Shown: positions 17,873 through 27,404, numbered from the stretch's first letter. The stretch is 64,000 nucleotides of DNA from CAWKEY01 sp963696315 (GCA_963696315.1 CAVOJU010000024.1:1-64000); one strand, 5' to 3'. Translations and numbers: made by a program. The notes: generated from the sequence alone by a model not told the origin.

Positions 17873-19279
17873 ATGAAACAAGTCGAACTTCTTTCTCCTG
17901 CCGGAACCCTTAAAAACATGCGCTATGCCTTTGCCTACGGCGCAGATGCTGTCTATGCCGGACAGCCGCGTTACAGTCTTCGGGTGCGCAACAATGATTT
18001 TCTTGCCGATAATCTGGCCAAAGGCATTGATGAAGCCCATGCGCTGGGCAAAAAATTTTTCCTGGCCGCCAATGTGATTCCGCACAATGCCAAAGTGAAA
18101 ACGTTTATGGCCGATATTGCCCCGATTATCGCGATGAAACCGGATGCCCTGATCATGGCCGATCCCGGCTTGATCATGATGGTGCGTGAAACCTGGCCGG
18201 ATATGCCGGTGCATCTATCTGTGCAGGCCAACACCGTCAACTATGCCACAGTAAAATTCTGGCAAACGATGGGCGTTGCGCGCGTGATTTTATCGCGAGA
18301 GCTGTCTCTGGATGAAATCGAAGAAATCCGCCAGCGCTGCCCCAATATGGAGCTGGAAGTGTTTGTGCACGGCGCCTTGTGTATTGCCTACTCCGGCCGC
18401 TGTTTATTATCCGGCTATTTCAATCACCGTGATCCTAACCAGGGCACTTGCACCAATTCCTGCCGCTGGAAATACGATACCCTGCCCGCGCATGAAAATG
18501 CCGAAGGCGATTACGTGCTGAACGGCGCGGCGCTGTCCATGCAAGACATCAGCACGGCCAGCTGCGGCGGCGCTGACCGGCATCCCTTGGCCGATAATAT
18601 CTATTTTCTTGAGGAGGAAGGCCGCAAAGGTGAATTGCTGCCGGTCATGGAAGATGAAAACGGCACCTATATCATGAATTCCAAGGATCTGCGCGCGATA
18701 GAGCATGTGCAGCGTCTGGTTGAAATCGGCATTGACAGCCTTAAAATCGAAGGCCGCACCAAGTCGCATTATTATGTCGCGCGGACGGCGCAAACTTACC
18801 GTCAGGCAATTGATGATGCCCTGGCGGGCCGACCGTTTCAGCCTGAACTGATCGGCGTGCTGGAAAATCTGGCCAACCGCGGCTACACCGATGGTTTTTA
18901 TCAGCGCCACCATACCCACGAGCATCAAAACTATATCAGCGGTTATTCCAAAAGCCATCAGCAGCAGTTTTGCGGCGAAATCAGGGATTATGATAAAGAC
19001 TCCGGCCTGGCGGTCATCGATGTTAAAAACAAATTCTCGGTTGGCGACAAACTGGAACTGATTCTGCCCGAGGGCAATCAGAACATTATCGTCGAACGCA
19101 TGGAAGATATGTACGGGCGCGCCATGCAGGAAGCCTCCGGCGGCGGATATGAAGTGAAAATTCCGTCCCTGCCGGATAAACCAGCGAAATGGACTGATGG
19201 CTCGTTATACTGGAACACAAAGATGAAAGGCGAAAGGCACAAGGTGCAAATCCTTTTAGTCTTTAGCCTCGAACCTTAA
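17873..19279 (+). CDS. trhP: U32 peptidase family tRNA hydroxylation protein TrhP (YegQ)
   Basis: A 468-residue U32-family protein, needed in its family for prephenate-dependent 5-hydroxyuridine formation in tRNA. Visible are the start VELLSPAGTLKNMRYAFAYGADAVYAG, the U32 signature ELEVFVHGALCIAYSGRCLLSGYF, cysteines in NQGTCTNSCRWKY, and IDSLKIEGRTKSHYYVARTAQTYRQAID. The last ~17 residues are encoded by a low-complexity repeat stretch (19225-19305). The natural stop has probably been lost or moved by that repeat. Confidence 0.92.
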   Translation: MKQVELLSPAGTLKNMRYAFAYGADAVYAGQPRYSLRVRNNDFLADNLAKGIDEAHALGKKFFLAANVIPHNAKVKTFMADIAPIIAMKPDALIMADPGLIMMVRETWPDMPVHLSVQANTVNYATVKFWQTMGVARVILSRELSLDEIEEIRQRCPNMELEVFVHGALCIAYSGRCLLSGYFNHRDPNQGTCTNSCRWKYDTLPAHENAEGDYVLNGAALSMQDISTASCGGADRHPLADNIYFLEEEGRKGELLPVMEDENGTYIMNSKDLRAIEHVQRLVEIGIDSLKIEGRTKSHYYVARTAQTYRQAIDDALAGRPFQPELIGVLENLANRGYTDGFYQRHHTHEHQNYISGYSKSHQQQFCGEIRDYDKDSGLAVIDVKNKFSVGDKLELILPEGNQNIIVERMEDMYGRAMQEASGGGYEVKIPSLPDKPAKWTDGSLYWNTKMKGERHKVQILLVFSLEP

Positions 19280-19305
19280 ACCTTGAACCTCGAACCTTGA
19301 ACCTA
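19222..19305. repeat. Low-complexity CCTTGAACC-type repeat at the trhP 3' end
   Basis: Short units CGAACCTT, AAACCTTGAACCT, CGAACCTTGAACCT recur directly, preceded by AAAGGCGAAAGGCACAAGG. The block spans the end of trhP and the leader of rraA. Related words occur at 6551-6616, so this looks like a dispersed intergenic repeat of this genome. Confidence 0.5.
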
Positions 19306-19309
19306 AATC

Positions 19310-19795
19310 ATGCCCTTTACCACAGCCGACCTTTGCGACGCCTATTCTGATCAGCAAAACCTGCAGATTGCCGAACCCGTATTCAAAATGTATGGCGGCA
19401 GTGAGGTTTTTTGCGGTCAGATCACCACTTTAAAAGTGTTTGAAGACAATGTGCTGGTTCAAAAAACACTCGCAGAAATAGTCCACAACCGGGTTTTAGT
19501 CATTGACGGCGGCGGTTCGCTCCATTGCGCCCTGCTCGGCCATGATCTGGCAACAACTGCCGTCGCTAACGGCTGGCAGGGTATTGTTATTAACGGCTGT
19601 CTATGCGATGCGGCCCTGATCAGGCAACTGCCCATCGGCATCCGTGCCTTGCACACCAATCCCTTGAAAAGCCATAAAAAAGGCCATGGAGATCGCGATA
19701 TGCTGGTCACTTTTGCCGGCGTCAACTTTAAAAAAGATCATTTTTTATACGCTGATGAAGATGGAATTATCGTCTCGGAAACAATGTTGAGTTAA
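19310..19795 (+). CDS. rraA: RraA family regulator of ribonuclease activity
   Basis: A 161-residue RraA homologue. It has TTADLCDAYSD, FGGxxxFxGxI-like MYGGSEVFCGQITTLKVFEDN, VLVIDGGGSLHCALLGHDLA and the ring-forming core GWQGIVINGCLCDAALI. In Escherichia coli RraA forms a trimeric ring that binds RNase E and dampens RNA decay; some homologues are instead class II aldolases. The start follows a repeat block, and the gene lies 36 bases before ispH. Confidence 0.88.
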   Translation: MPFTTADLCDAYSDQQNLQIAEPVFKMYGGSEVFCGQITTLKVFEDNVLVQKTLAEIVHNRVLVIDGGGSLHCALLGHDLATTAVANGWQGIVINGCLCDAALIRQLPIGIRALHTNPLKSHKKGHGDRDMLVTFAGVNFKKDHFLYADEDGIIVSETMLS

Positions 19796-19831
19796 AATAC
19801 ACTTAAATTAACCTAGCAAAGAAGTCAAGAT

Positions 19832-20779
19832 ATGCAAATAGTACTCGCCAACCCCCGTGGATTCTGTGCCGGCGTTGACCGCGCCATCGAAATTGTTGAT
19901 CAGGCCCTGGAAACTTTCGGCGCGCCGATTTATGTCCGCCACGAAGTTGTTCATAACCGCACGGTTGTTGATGGCTTGAAAGAAAAAGGCGCCATTTTTA
20001 TTGAAGACCTAACAGACGTGCCGGTCGGCTCGTATTTGATCTTCAGCGCCCACGGCGTATCCAAACAAGTCCAGCAGGAAGCGGTCGAGCGCCAGTTAAC
20101 GGTATTCGACGCCACCTGCCCGCTGGTCACCAAAGTGCATTTGCAGGTCGCCAAACACGCCAAATCGGATCGGGAAGTCATCCTGATCGGGCATGCGGGA
20201 CACCCGGAAGTTGAAGGCACCATGGGCCAATATGAAAAGTGCACCGAAAATGGCGGCATTTATCTGGTCGAAACCCCGGAAGATGTGGCCAATCTAAAAG
20301 TGAACAACCCCGATAATCTGGCTTACGTTACCCAGACTACCTTATCGATGACCGACACCAAGATCATGGTCGATGCCTTACGAGCGCGCTTTACCGCCAT
20401 TCAGGAACAGAAAAAAGACGACATTTGCTACGCCACCCAAAACCGCCAGGACGCAGTACATGAGCTGGCTAAAAAATCCGATCTGATTCTGGTAGTCGGC
20501 TCGCCCAACAGCTCCAACTCCAACCGTTTACGCGAAATTGCCGAGCAATTGGGCAAACCGGCGTATTTGATCGATACTGCAAAAGACATGCAGCAGGACT
20601 GGTTTGATGGCGTTGATGTCGTCGGCGTAACCGCAGGCGCTTCCGCACCGGAAGTTCTGGTTCAGGAAGTAATCGCCCAGCTCAAGCAATGGGGCGGCAA
20701 ATCGACGCTTGAAATTCAGGGGATAGAAGAAAAAGTCGTGTTTTCTTTGCCTAAAGAATTAAAAAAACACATGGCCTGA
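19832..20779 (+). CDS. ispH: 4-Hydroxy-3-methylbut-2-enyl diphosphate reductase
   Basis: A 315-residue [4Fe-4S] enzyme for the last step of the MEP isoprenoid pathway, giving IPP and DMAPP. The three cluster cysteines are visible in NPRGFCAGV (near residue 12), FDATCPLV and DDICYATQNRQ. The active-site E of GHPEVEGTMGQ and the SPNSSNSNRL loop are also present. AAGAAGTCAAG precedes the ATG. Length and motifs indicate a complete gene. Confidence 0.97.
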   Translation: MQIVLANPRGFCAGVDRAIEIVDQALETFGAPIYVRHEVVHNRTVVDGLKEKGAIFIEDLTDVPVGSYLIFSAHGVSKQVQQEAVERQLTVFDATCPLVTKVHLQVAKHAKSDREVILIGHAGHPEVEGTMGQYEKCTENGGIYLVETPEDVANLKVNNPDNLAYVTQTTLSMTDTKIMVDALRARFTAIQEQKKDDICYATQNRQDAVHELAKKSDLILVVGSPNSSNSNRLREIAEQLGKPAYLIDTAKDMQQDWFDGVDVVGVTAGASAPEVLVQEVIAQLKQWGGKSTLEIQGIEEKVVFSLPKELKKHMA

Positions 20780-20815
20780 TAAAACAGCCTCCCCATAAGC
20801 GCCGCCCTTGCCTGA

Positions 20816-21208
20816 ATGTCTGAACTCGAAAGTATCCGTTTAGACAAATGGTTATGGGCTGCGCGTTTTTTTAAAACCCGCAAATTGGCTGCTGATGCGA
20901 TTGCCGGCGGCAAAGTCCATCTCAAACAGCAGCGCACAAAACCGGGTAAAGAAGTCAAAGCCGGCGATACACTCTCAATCAGCAAAGACGGCTACACCTG
21001 GGCCATCACCATTATAGCCCTCAGCAGTCAACGCCGGCCCGCCAAAGAAGCCGTGCTGCTCTTCGAAGAAGACCCCGAGAGCCACGCCAAACGACAGCTA
21101 CAGATACAACAGGAACGCGAACAACGCGAGCTGTTGCCTTTTAGCGGTCAGGATCACAAACCCAACAAAAAAGAAAGACGGCTGATTCACCGTTTTAAAC
21201 AGGGCTAA
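20816..21208 (+). CDS. hslR: Heat shock protein 15 (S4-domain ribosome-associated protein)
   Basis: A 130-residue S4-domain protein: IRLDKWLWAARFFKTRKLAADAIAGGKVHL is the RNA-binding S4 motif, followed by KPGKEVKAGDTLSI and a basic C-terminal tail (KPNKKERRLIHRFKQG). Hsp15 binds free 50S subunits still carrying a nascent chain and helps recycle them after heat shock. It lies 36 bases after ispH and is convergent with tusE. Confidence 0.92.
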   Translation: MSELESIRLDKWLWAARFFKTRKLAADAIAGGKVHLKQQRTKPGKEVKAGDTLSISKDGYTWAITIIALSSQRRPAKEAVLLFEEDPESHAKRQLQIQQEREQRELLPFSGQDHKPNKKERRLIHRFKQG

Positions 21209-21242
21209 CGGGATATTATCAGCAGATGGGATCCACGCCGCC

Positions 21243-21575
21243 TTACAAACAGGTCGGCGGTTTGGGCAAACCCGCCAGTTTGCAGGCGTATTTTAGCGGG
21301 CCTTCGGGAAACAGCTGATGCAGGTAGCGGCTATTGCCTTTTGCCTCACCCAATACCTTGGCAATGGCTTTGGTAAATACCCGGGCATTCGGCAAATGTT
21401 TATACTGTTGGTAGTAATCGCGTATAAACCAGATAATTTCCCAGTGGCCATCAGTCAAGCGAAGATGATTTAATTCCGCCAGTTTCAAGGCGACCGCTTC
21501 ATTCCAATCCGCTGCACGCACTAAAAAGCCCTGCTCGGTCGTTTCCAGGCGCTCGCCATTGACTATCAAGACCAT
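21243..21575 (-). CDS. tusE: TusE/DsrC family sulfur carrier
   Basis: A 110-residue protein with the DsrC-family core (DGHWEIIWFIRDYYQQYKHLPNARVFTKAIAK) and the C-terminal GLPKPPTCL, where the penultimate Cys carries persulfide. TusE passes sulfur from the TusBCD complex to MnmA for 2-thiouridine in tRNA. It overlaps tusB by 10 bases. TusC and TusD are not in this window. Confidence 0.93.
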   Translation of the reverse strand: MVLIVNGERLETTEQGFLVRAADWNEAVALKLAELNHLRLTDGHWEIIWFIRDYYQQYKHLPNARVFTKAIAKVLGEAKGNSRYLHQLFPEGPLKYACKLAGLPKPPTCL

Positions 21576-21856
21576 GTCTGTATGAGCGGATGTTTGACCG
21601 TTAAGGCAACCAGCCCGGCATAATCAATGACTTCTATGCCTTGAAGTAACTCATCGGCATCTATACCACGAACAGCCAAGTCGTCTTCCAGCACATACAA
21701 ACGCCGGGTATTTAACTGTTTTGTTAATGTATCCGCCAGGATTCCATTTTGCAGAATTCTCAAAACCGAGTTTTCAAGAAACACCAGCACATCACCGGCA
21801 TCGGTTCGCTCCAGCACGGCCGTTTCAATGGGCGATTGAAAAATCAGATGCAGCAC
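21566..21856 (-). CDS. tusB: TusB/DsrH-like sulfur relay subunit
   Basis: A 96-residue DsrH/TusB-type protein: MLHLIFQSP, GDVLVFLENSVLRIL, LYVLEDDLAVRGI and the family ending EVIDYAGLVALTVKHPLIQTWS. In the TusBCD hexamer TusB is a structural subunit. It overlaps tusE and is translationally coupled to it. It lies two bases after the SugE-like gene on the same strand, so the three form one short operon. Confidence 0.9.
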   Translation of the reverse strand: MLHLIFQSPIETAVLERTDAGDVLVFLENSVLRILQNGILADTLTKQLNTRRLYVLEDDLAVRGIDADELLQGIEVIDYAGLVALTVKHPLIQTWS

Positions 21857-21857
21857 G

Positions 21858-22178
21858 TTAATGCATATCGGTTAATTTAAGACCAATAATCCCGACTACG
21901 ACCAGCGTAATGGACAATAACCGGTATACGTCTACTGATTCCTTAAACAGAAAAATGCCCAATATCGCCACGCCGACCGCGCCCATACCCGTCCAGACGG
22001 CATAGGCAGTCCCCAAAGGCAGGGTCTTGATGGCCAGCATCAATAAATAAAAACTGCCCCCGCCGGATATTATTGTGACTATACTGGGCCACAGTTTGCT
22101 AAAGCCCTGGTTATATTTAAGACTTAAAGCAAAGACAATTTCTGTAAGACCCGCAGAAAATAAAAGCAACCACGCCAA
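21858..22178 (-). CDS. sugE: SugE-type small multidrug resistance transporter (guanidinium exporter-like)
   Basis: A 106-residue four-helix SMR protein. It starts AWLLLFSAGLTEIVFALSLKY, with the conserved membrane Glu in TEIVFA, and continues through LPLGTAYAVWTGMGAVGVAILGIFLFKE and the C-terminal GIIGLKLTD. I chose the TTG at 22178 because AAAGGGG stands six bases upstream and the length then equals the family. The frame is open to 22277, but that extension does not resemble SMR proteins. The Gdx subgroup exports guanidinium; the substrate here is inferred. Confidence 0.87.
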   Translation of the reverse strand: MAWLLLFSAGLTEIVFALSLKYNQGFSKLWPSIVTIISGGGSFYLLMLAIKTLPLGTAYAVWTGMGAVGVAILGIFLFKESVDVYRLLSITLVVVGIIGLKLTDMH

Positions 22179-22265
22179 AGCAATACCCCTTTCTTTATGC
22201 ACAATAATGTGAATTATTCTACAATAAACGTCTAATAAATATTTAAAAAACACCCAAGTCTCGCG

Positions 22266-22973
22266 ATGGATAATCAAAGCTTCTCAATTAACAATACTGA
22301 ACAAATCATCAGTCATCTGGCTTTATTAGCCAAAAACAACTGTCTGCTCACTGCTCAGTTTGGCAGCCAAAATGAGTCCTTTATCACCACCATCGTTGAT
22401 ATTAATAAAAAGACCCACTCCATCATTCTGGATTACGGACCCAAAGCCTATCTAAACCAGCAAATCCAGAGTACCTCTAAAATTACCTTCAAAACCGAAT
22501 ATGCCGGCATCAAGGTCGCCTTCACCGGCAGCTCCCTGACAAAAATCACTCACGAAGGCGAGCCGGCATTCTCAATGCCCATCCCGTCATCCCTCTTCTG
22601 GCTGCAACGCCGCGAGTTCTACCGGGTAAAATCACCCTTATCCAAGGCCAGTTATTGCCAACTCATACTGCCTGACCATGAACCCGTTCTACTCAAGCTG
22701 CACGACATCAGCCTGTCCGGCTTCGCCATGCTGAACACCTCCAAAGAAATTTCCGGCCTGCTGCTGCCCACCAATCAGTTTGATCAATGCAAACTCATAC
22801 TCGATGATGCGGGAACAGACACCATTGCTTTCGAGGTGCGCTACAAAATCATCATGAACGCCAGCAAACAAGAGATCATCCAAAAAATAGGCTGTAAATT
22901 TACCCAGATAACACAGGCATTTGAATCCGTCATCCAGCGTTACATGCAGCAAATTGAACGCGAAAGTCATTAA
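22266..22973 (+). CDS. YcgR-like PilZ protein, cyclic-di-GMP effector
   Basis: A 235-residue protein with an N-terminal YcgR-type domain (residues ~10-110: LALLAKNNCLLTAQFGSQ, TTIVDINKKTHSIILDYGP) and a C-terminal PilZ domain. The PilZ domain carries the c-di-GMP motif RREFYRVKSP (RxxxR) and DISLSGFAML (DxSxxG). Such proteins act as flagellar brakes or other c-di-GMP effectors. No flagellar gene is nearby, so the output is unknown. It is divergent from sugE. Confidence 0.88.
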   Translation: MDNQSFSINNTEQIISHLALLAKNNCLLTAQFGSQNESFITTIVDINKKTHSIILDYGPKAYLNQQIQSTSKITFKTEYAGIKVAFTGSSLTKITHEGEPAFSMPIPSSLFWLQRREFYRVKSPLSKASYCQLILPDHEPVLLKLHDISLSGFAMLNTSKEISGLLLPTNQFDQCKLILDDAGTDTIAFEVRYKIIMNASKQEIIQKIGCKFTQITQAFESVIQRYMQQIERESH

Positions 22974-23039
22974 AAATATCCAGACACCAGCCCTGCCGAA
23001 TAGCCCCGGCAGCCTGTTAAACTGAAAAACACCCTGCCA

Positions 23040-24404
23040 ATGCCTCCTGCACAACGTAAAATTTATACGGTATCCCAGCTCAATCGTGAAACCAGCCAAT
23101 TACTCGGCGAGCATTTTCTGACTGTGCTGGTGGAGGGTGAGCTATCGAACTTAAGCACACCGGCTTCCGGACATATGTATTTTTCCCTGAAAGACGCTAA
23201 TGCCCAGATACGCTGTGCAATGTTTAAAAATCAGCAGCGCCGGCTGGGCTTTAAACCGGAAAACGGCAAACAGGTTATCGTTAAAGCCGAAGTCAGTCTG
23301 TATGAGCCCAGAGGCGACTACCAACTCATCGTCGAACAACTTGAGGAAGCCGGCGATGGTGCCTTGCGCAGGGCTTTTGACGCGCTGAAATTCAAACTGT
23401 CGGCAGAAGGCTTGTTCGATGCCGCCAACAAACGCAGCCTGCCGGCCCTGCCCACCACTATCGGCGTCATCACTTCGCCCTCGGGCGCGGCCATCCGAGA
23501 CATCTTGACGGTTTTACAACGCCGCTTTGCGGCCATACCGGTGATTATTTATCCGGCTGCCGTACAGGGAGACAATGCCCAGCATGAAATTGCCAACGCC
23601 ATAGCGACCGCCAATAAACTCAAGCAATGCGACGTCATTATTCTTGCGCGCGGCGGCGGCTCGCTGGAAGATCTCTGGGCGTTCAATGAAGAAAAGGTGG
23701 CCAGGGCTATTCACGCCAGCACCATCCCGATCATCTCGGGCATCGGCCATGAAACCGATTTTACCATTGCCGATTTTGTTGCCGATCTGCGCGCCGCCAC
23801 TCCCTCGGCCGCTGCCGAGCACGCAAGCCCGGATCAACAGCAATGGCTGGCCCGGTTCATCTATCTGGAAGCGCGTCTGCAGCAGCAACTGCAACGCAAA
23901 CTGCAGCAGAAACAGCAAACCCTGGACTGGATCGGCAAACGCCTGCAACAGCAGCATCCTGGGCAGCGACTGGCCAGAAACAGGCAGCGGATGACCGAGC
24001 TTGACGCAAGACTTCAGCACAGCATGCACACCAGGCTCCGGCGTCATGCCGGCATCATTGAAGCCAAAATGGCCAAATTATGGCAACACACCCCTGCCAT
24101 TACTATTAACAGCTACCAACAGCGACAGCACTACCTCAGCCAGCGGCTGATCACTGCCGGCCAGCGCCGGCTGGAGCAACTCAATCAGCGCCTGCTTAAT
24201 GCCAGTCAAACCTTACATGCCGTCAGCCCTTTGGCTACGTTAAACCGGGGCTATACATTGACGCTACAGCTGCCTTCTGGACAAATTGTCAGGTCAAGCG
24301 CACAATTACGGCCCGGCGACCTGGTGCAAACCCGGCTTGCGCAAGGCCAATTCATCAGTCAGGTTAAGGACATTGAAGTTGCAACAACGCCGACATTCCT
24401 ATAA
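23040..24404 (+). CDS. xseA: Exodeoxyribonuclease VII large subunit
   Basis: A 454-residue XseA: N-terminal OB fold (VLVEGELSNLSTPASGHMYFSLKDANAQIRCAMF), catalytic domain with GVITSPSGAAIRDIL, VIILARGGGSLEDLWAFNEE and ISGIGHETDFTIADFVADLRAATPSAAAE, then a long Gln/Arg-rich coiled-coil (residues ~275-400). Together with XseB it degrades single-stranded DNA. The small subunit is not in the window. Confidence 0.96.
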   Translation: MPPAQRKIYTVSQLNRETSQLLGEHFLTVLVEGELSNLSTPASGHMYFSLKDANAQIRCAMFKNQQRRLGFKPENGKQVIVKAEVSLYEPRGDYQLIVEQLEEAGDGALRRAFDALKFKLSAEGLFDAANKRSLPALPTTIGVITSPSGAAIRDILTVLQRRFAAIPVIIYPAAVQGDNAQHEIANAIATANKLKQCDVIILARGGGSLEDLWAFNEEKVARAIHASTIPIISGIGHETDFTIADFVADLRAATPSAAAEHASPDQQQWLARFIYLEARLQQQLQRKLQQKQQTLDWIGKRLQQQHPGQRLARNRQRMTELDARLQHSMHTRLRRHAGIIEAKMAKLWQHTPAITINSYQQRQHYLSQRLITAGQRRLEQLNQRLLNASQTLHAVSPLATLNRGYTLTLQLPSGQIVRSSAQLRPGDLVQTRLAQGQFISQVKDIEVATTPTFL

Positions 24405-24469
24405 ATTTTCGCCCCTTTAGCGCGCAGGTCAACCTAAAACGTCCAACCTAATAGGATCGTTTAAATTAC

Positions 24470-25861
24470 ATGAGAATACTCATTCTTGGTGCCGGCAGGA
24501 CTGGCGCTTCCGTCGCCGAAGCACTGGCGAGCGAAGAAAACGATATTGTGGTCATTGACACCAAGTCTCACTTGCTTGATGCCATCAAGGAACGCTTCGA
24601 TATTTCCACGGTTGTCGGCAATGCCGCGCATCCTACCGTGCTCGAACAAGCAGGCGTAAACAACACCGACATAGTCATCGCGGTAACCGACCGTGATGAA
24701 ACCAATATGCTGGCGTGCGTCGTCATTAATACCCTTTACAGTCGCCCCAAAACCATCGCCCGGGTGCGTGCTATCGACTTTTTAAAAAATCCGACCCTGT
24801 TTAGCGCCAAGGGCATTCCGATAGACATCGTCATTAGTCCTGAACAGATCGTCATGGAATCCATCCGCAATCTGATTGAATTTCCGGGGGTTTTACATAT
24901 TTCCGAGTTTGCCGGCGGTTTGGTCAGACTGTTTTCAGTTAAAGTCGTCGCCGACAGTTTTTTAACCGGCAAACAAATCAAGTCCCTGAAAGAGCGGCTG
25001 GCTTACGGAAAAATTCGCGTGGTGGCGATATTCAGAGAAGGCATAGCCCTGTCGGCCAACGGCGAGGCCATGATTGCCGAGGGCGATGAGGTATTCTTTG
25101 TGGCACCCAGCACCGAAGTCCGCAAGATTTTGAAAGAACTGCATACCCTCGAAGAACCGTTAAAACGCATCATCATTGCCGGCGGCGGCCATATCGGCAA
25201 ACGTCTGGCGCTGGCGCTGGAACATGACCATCAAGTCAAAATCATAGAAAAAGACCCTGACCGCGCCAAAAGAATATCCAGCGACCTCAATCATACCGTC
25301 GTGCTGCAGGGCAATTGCACGGATGAAGCCCTGCTCCTTGATGAGGGGGTTAATAAAGCCGACCTGTTTTGCGCGATTACCAACTTCGACGGTGAAAACA
25401 TTATTTCCGCCTCCTTGGCAAAACGCTTGGGCGCGCGTAAATCATTCTGTCTGCTCAATAATGTCTCTTATACCAAATTGTTGCCCGGTACCGGCATCGA
25501 CGTGGCCGTGCTGCCCAACCTTGAAACCCTGGGCAGCATCTTAAAACACGTTCGGCGCGGCGATGTGGCCCAGGTCACTTCCCTGTGCGGCGGCACCGCT
25601 GAAGCGATCGAAGCCATTGCGCATCAAGGCAAGGGACAATCGTCGGTAGTTGGCCGCAGACTGGACAATGTTCAGTTTCCGGAAGGCATCGTCATGGGTG
25701 CGTTAATCCGCAAAAGACAAGTCGTACATATTCACCATGATACGATTTTTGAAGAAGGCGATCATGTGGTGATGTTCACGACAGATAAAAAACTGGTGCC
25801 TTATATCGAGAAAAAATTCGTGACCAATATCGAAAAAATGCCTCTAAACCCAAAAAAATAA
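24470..25861 (+). CDS. trkA: Trk potassium uptake NAD-binding subunit TrkA
   Basis: A 463-residue protein with two RCK repeats, each a Rossmann NAD-binding unit (ILILGAGRTGASVAEAL and IIIAGGGHIGKRLALAL) followed by a TrkA-C domain. It gates the membrane subunit TrkH in response to nucleotides. Its stop TAA overlaps a possible ATG of the next frame (TAATG at 25859-25863), and trkH follows, so the pair is an operon. Confidence 0.96.
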   Translation: MRILILGAGRTGASVAEALASEENDIVVIDTKSHLLDAIKERFDISTVVGNAAHPTVLEQAGVNNTDIVIAVTDRDETNMLACVVINTLYSRPKTIARVRAIDFLKNPTLFSAKGIPIDIVISPEQIVMESIRNLIEFPGVLHISEFAGGLVRLFSVKVVADSFLTGKQIKSLKERLAYGKIRVVAIFREGIALSANGEAMIAEGDEVFFVAPSTEVRKILKELHTLEEPLKRIIIAGGGHIGKRLALALEHDHQVKIIEKDPDRAKRISSDLNHTVVLQGNCTDEALLLDEGVNKADLFCAITNFDGENIISASLAKRLGARKSFCLLNNVSYTKLLPGTGIDVAVLPNLETLGSILKHVRRGDVAQVTSLCGGTAEAIEAIAHQGKGQSSVVGRRLDNVQFPEGIVMGALIRKRQVVHIHHDTIFEEGDHVVMFTTDKKLVPYIEKKFVTNIEKMPLNPKK

Positions 25862-25947
25862 TGCTGCAAGCGATGCCGGGACCCACAGATCCACCGTTTG
25901 CCGACGCAACTGATTCACCACCCTTACACTACAATTCAAGCGCCTCC

Positions 25948-27404
25948 ATGAACGTCTTGTTAACCATCACCCATATTTTCGGTTTGGTCACCATGGGCTT
26001 TAGCGGCTTAATGGCCACCTGCCTGCTAACTGCTGCGATTAGCGATGACGGCGCCATGATTGCTTTTTTGGAGGGCTCGGCCATCACCTTACTGGCCGGG
26101 GCCTTGATGTTTTTTTGACCATTCGCCGCGAGAAACATGTGTCGCAAAGAGTGGGCTTCCTGCTGGTAACCGTGACCTGGTCACTGATTCCGGTATTCTG
26201 CACGCTTCCGCTCATACTCTATATCCCCGGCCTAAGCTTTATCGACGCCTATTTCGAAGTTGTCTCCGGCCTGACCACAACCGGCGCCACCGTACTTAGC
26301 GGTCTCGATCACCTACCCATGTCAATTAACCTGTGGCGGCATGAATTATGCTGGATTGCGGGCATGGGTATCATTATTTTTGCAGTTGCCATCCTGCCAA
26401 TGCTGGGCGTTGGCGGCATGCAAATGATCAAGGCGGAATCACCGGGAACGGTCAAAGAATCGGAGCTGCCGCCGCGTATCGCGCAAACAGCAAAAGCGCT
26501 CTGGATGGTCTACGCCGGCATTACTTTAGCCTGTATCATCGCCCTGGTGCTGGCCGGGATGAGCTGGTTTGACGCCATCTGCCATGCCTTTTCCGCGATG
26601 AGTTTGGGCGGTTTTTCCACGCACGACAGCAGTGTTGGTTTTTTCAATTCATTGCCTATCGAAATAGTGCTGACCATTTTTCAGTTAGTGGCGGGGATCA
26701 ACTTCGCTACGCATTATGTTGCCATCCGAAAAGGCTCATTCAACCCTTATACCGATGACCTGGAAGCAAAAAGCTTTCTGCTCCTGGTATTAAGCAGTTG
26801 TGTTTTTACGGCAGCCGTATTGTGGCAAGCCGGCACCTACCCGGACTTTTTTACGGCATTACGCCATACCACCTTCAATCTGGTCACCATCGCCACCGAT
26901 TGCGGCTTCGCAACCCAGGATTTCAACCAATGGCCTATTTTCGTACCCATGTGGATGCTGCTGCTAAGTTGTATTTCCACCTCTTCCGGTTCTACCGGGG
27001 GCGGTATTCGGATGCTCAGAACCATCGTGCTGGTCAAGCAGTCGCATCTGGAAATGTACAAATTCATTCATCCTGCCGCCATAAAACCCCTGAAAATCAG
27101 CGGCCACATTGTCCCCACCAAAATCATCACCGCAGTGACCGGCTTTATTTTTCTGTATTTCGTCTGCATCGTCATTCTGGTATTCATGCTCTTGCTAACC
27201 GGCTTGGATTTTGTCTCCGCTCTCTCCGCCATCATCGCTTGTTTTAATAACGCCGGCCCCGGCCTTAATGAAGTAGGCCCCTCGACTAATTACGCCAGCC
27301 TGAGCGATATACAAACAGGCATCTGCATCTTCGCCATGCTGCTGGGACGGGTGCAAATATTCTCGATCATCATTTTATTCGTGCCGGAATTCTGGAAAAA
27401 ATAG
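25948..27404 (+). pseudogene. trkH: Trk potassium channel subunit TrkH, split by a frame change at a 7-T run
   Basis: TrkH forms the potassium-conducting pore. The first 56 residues (MNVLLTITHIFGLVTMGFSG ... GALMFF) end at a TGA at 26116. The next frame from 26115 continues the protein without a gap (LTIRREKHVSQRVGFLLV ... through all later pore repeats, for example VSGLTTTGATVLSG and STSSGSTGGGIRMLRT). The break is in the T run 26110-26116; eight Ts would restore one 485-residue protein, the usual TrkH length. It could be a sequencing error, a real mutation, or slippage-controlled expression; stop and TTG overlap as TTGA. A Met at 25861 would only add an unrelated leader. Confidence 0.85.

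Noticed and set aside
22179..22277. Upstream in-frame extension of the SugE-like gene
   Set aside because: It does not resemble SMR proteins; a TTG with a strong ribosome-binding site at 22178 gives the normal family length.
26115..27404. Second part of trkH as an independent gene starting at TTG
   Set aside because: It lacks the first TrkH membrane helices and continues the upstream frame residue for residue, so it is better read as one gene with a frame change.
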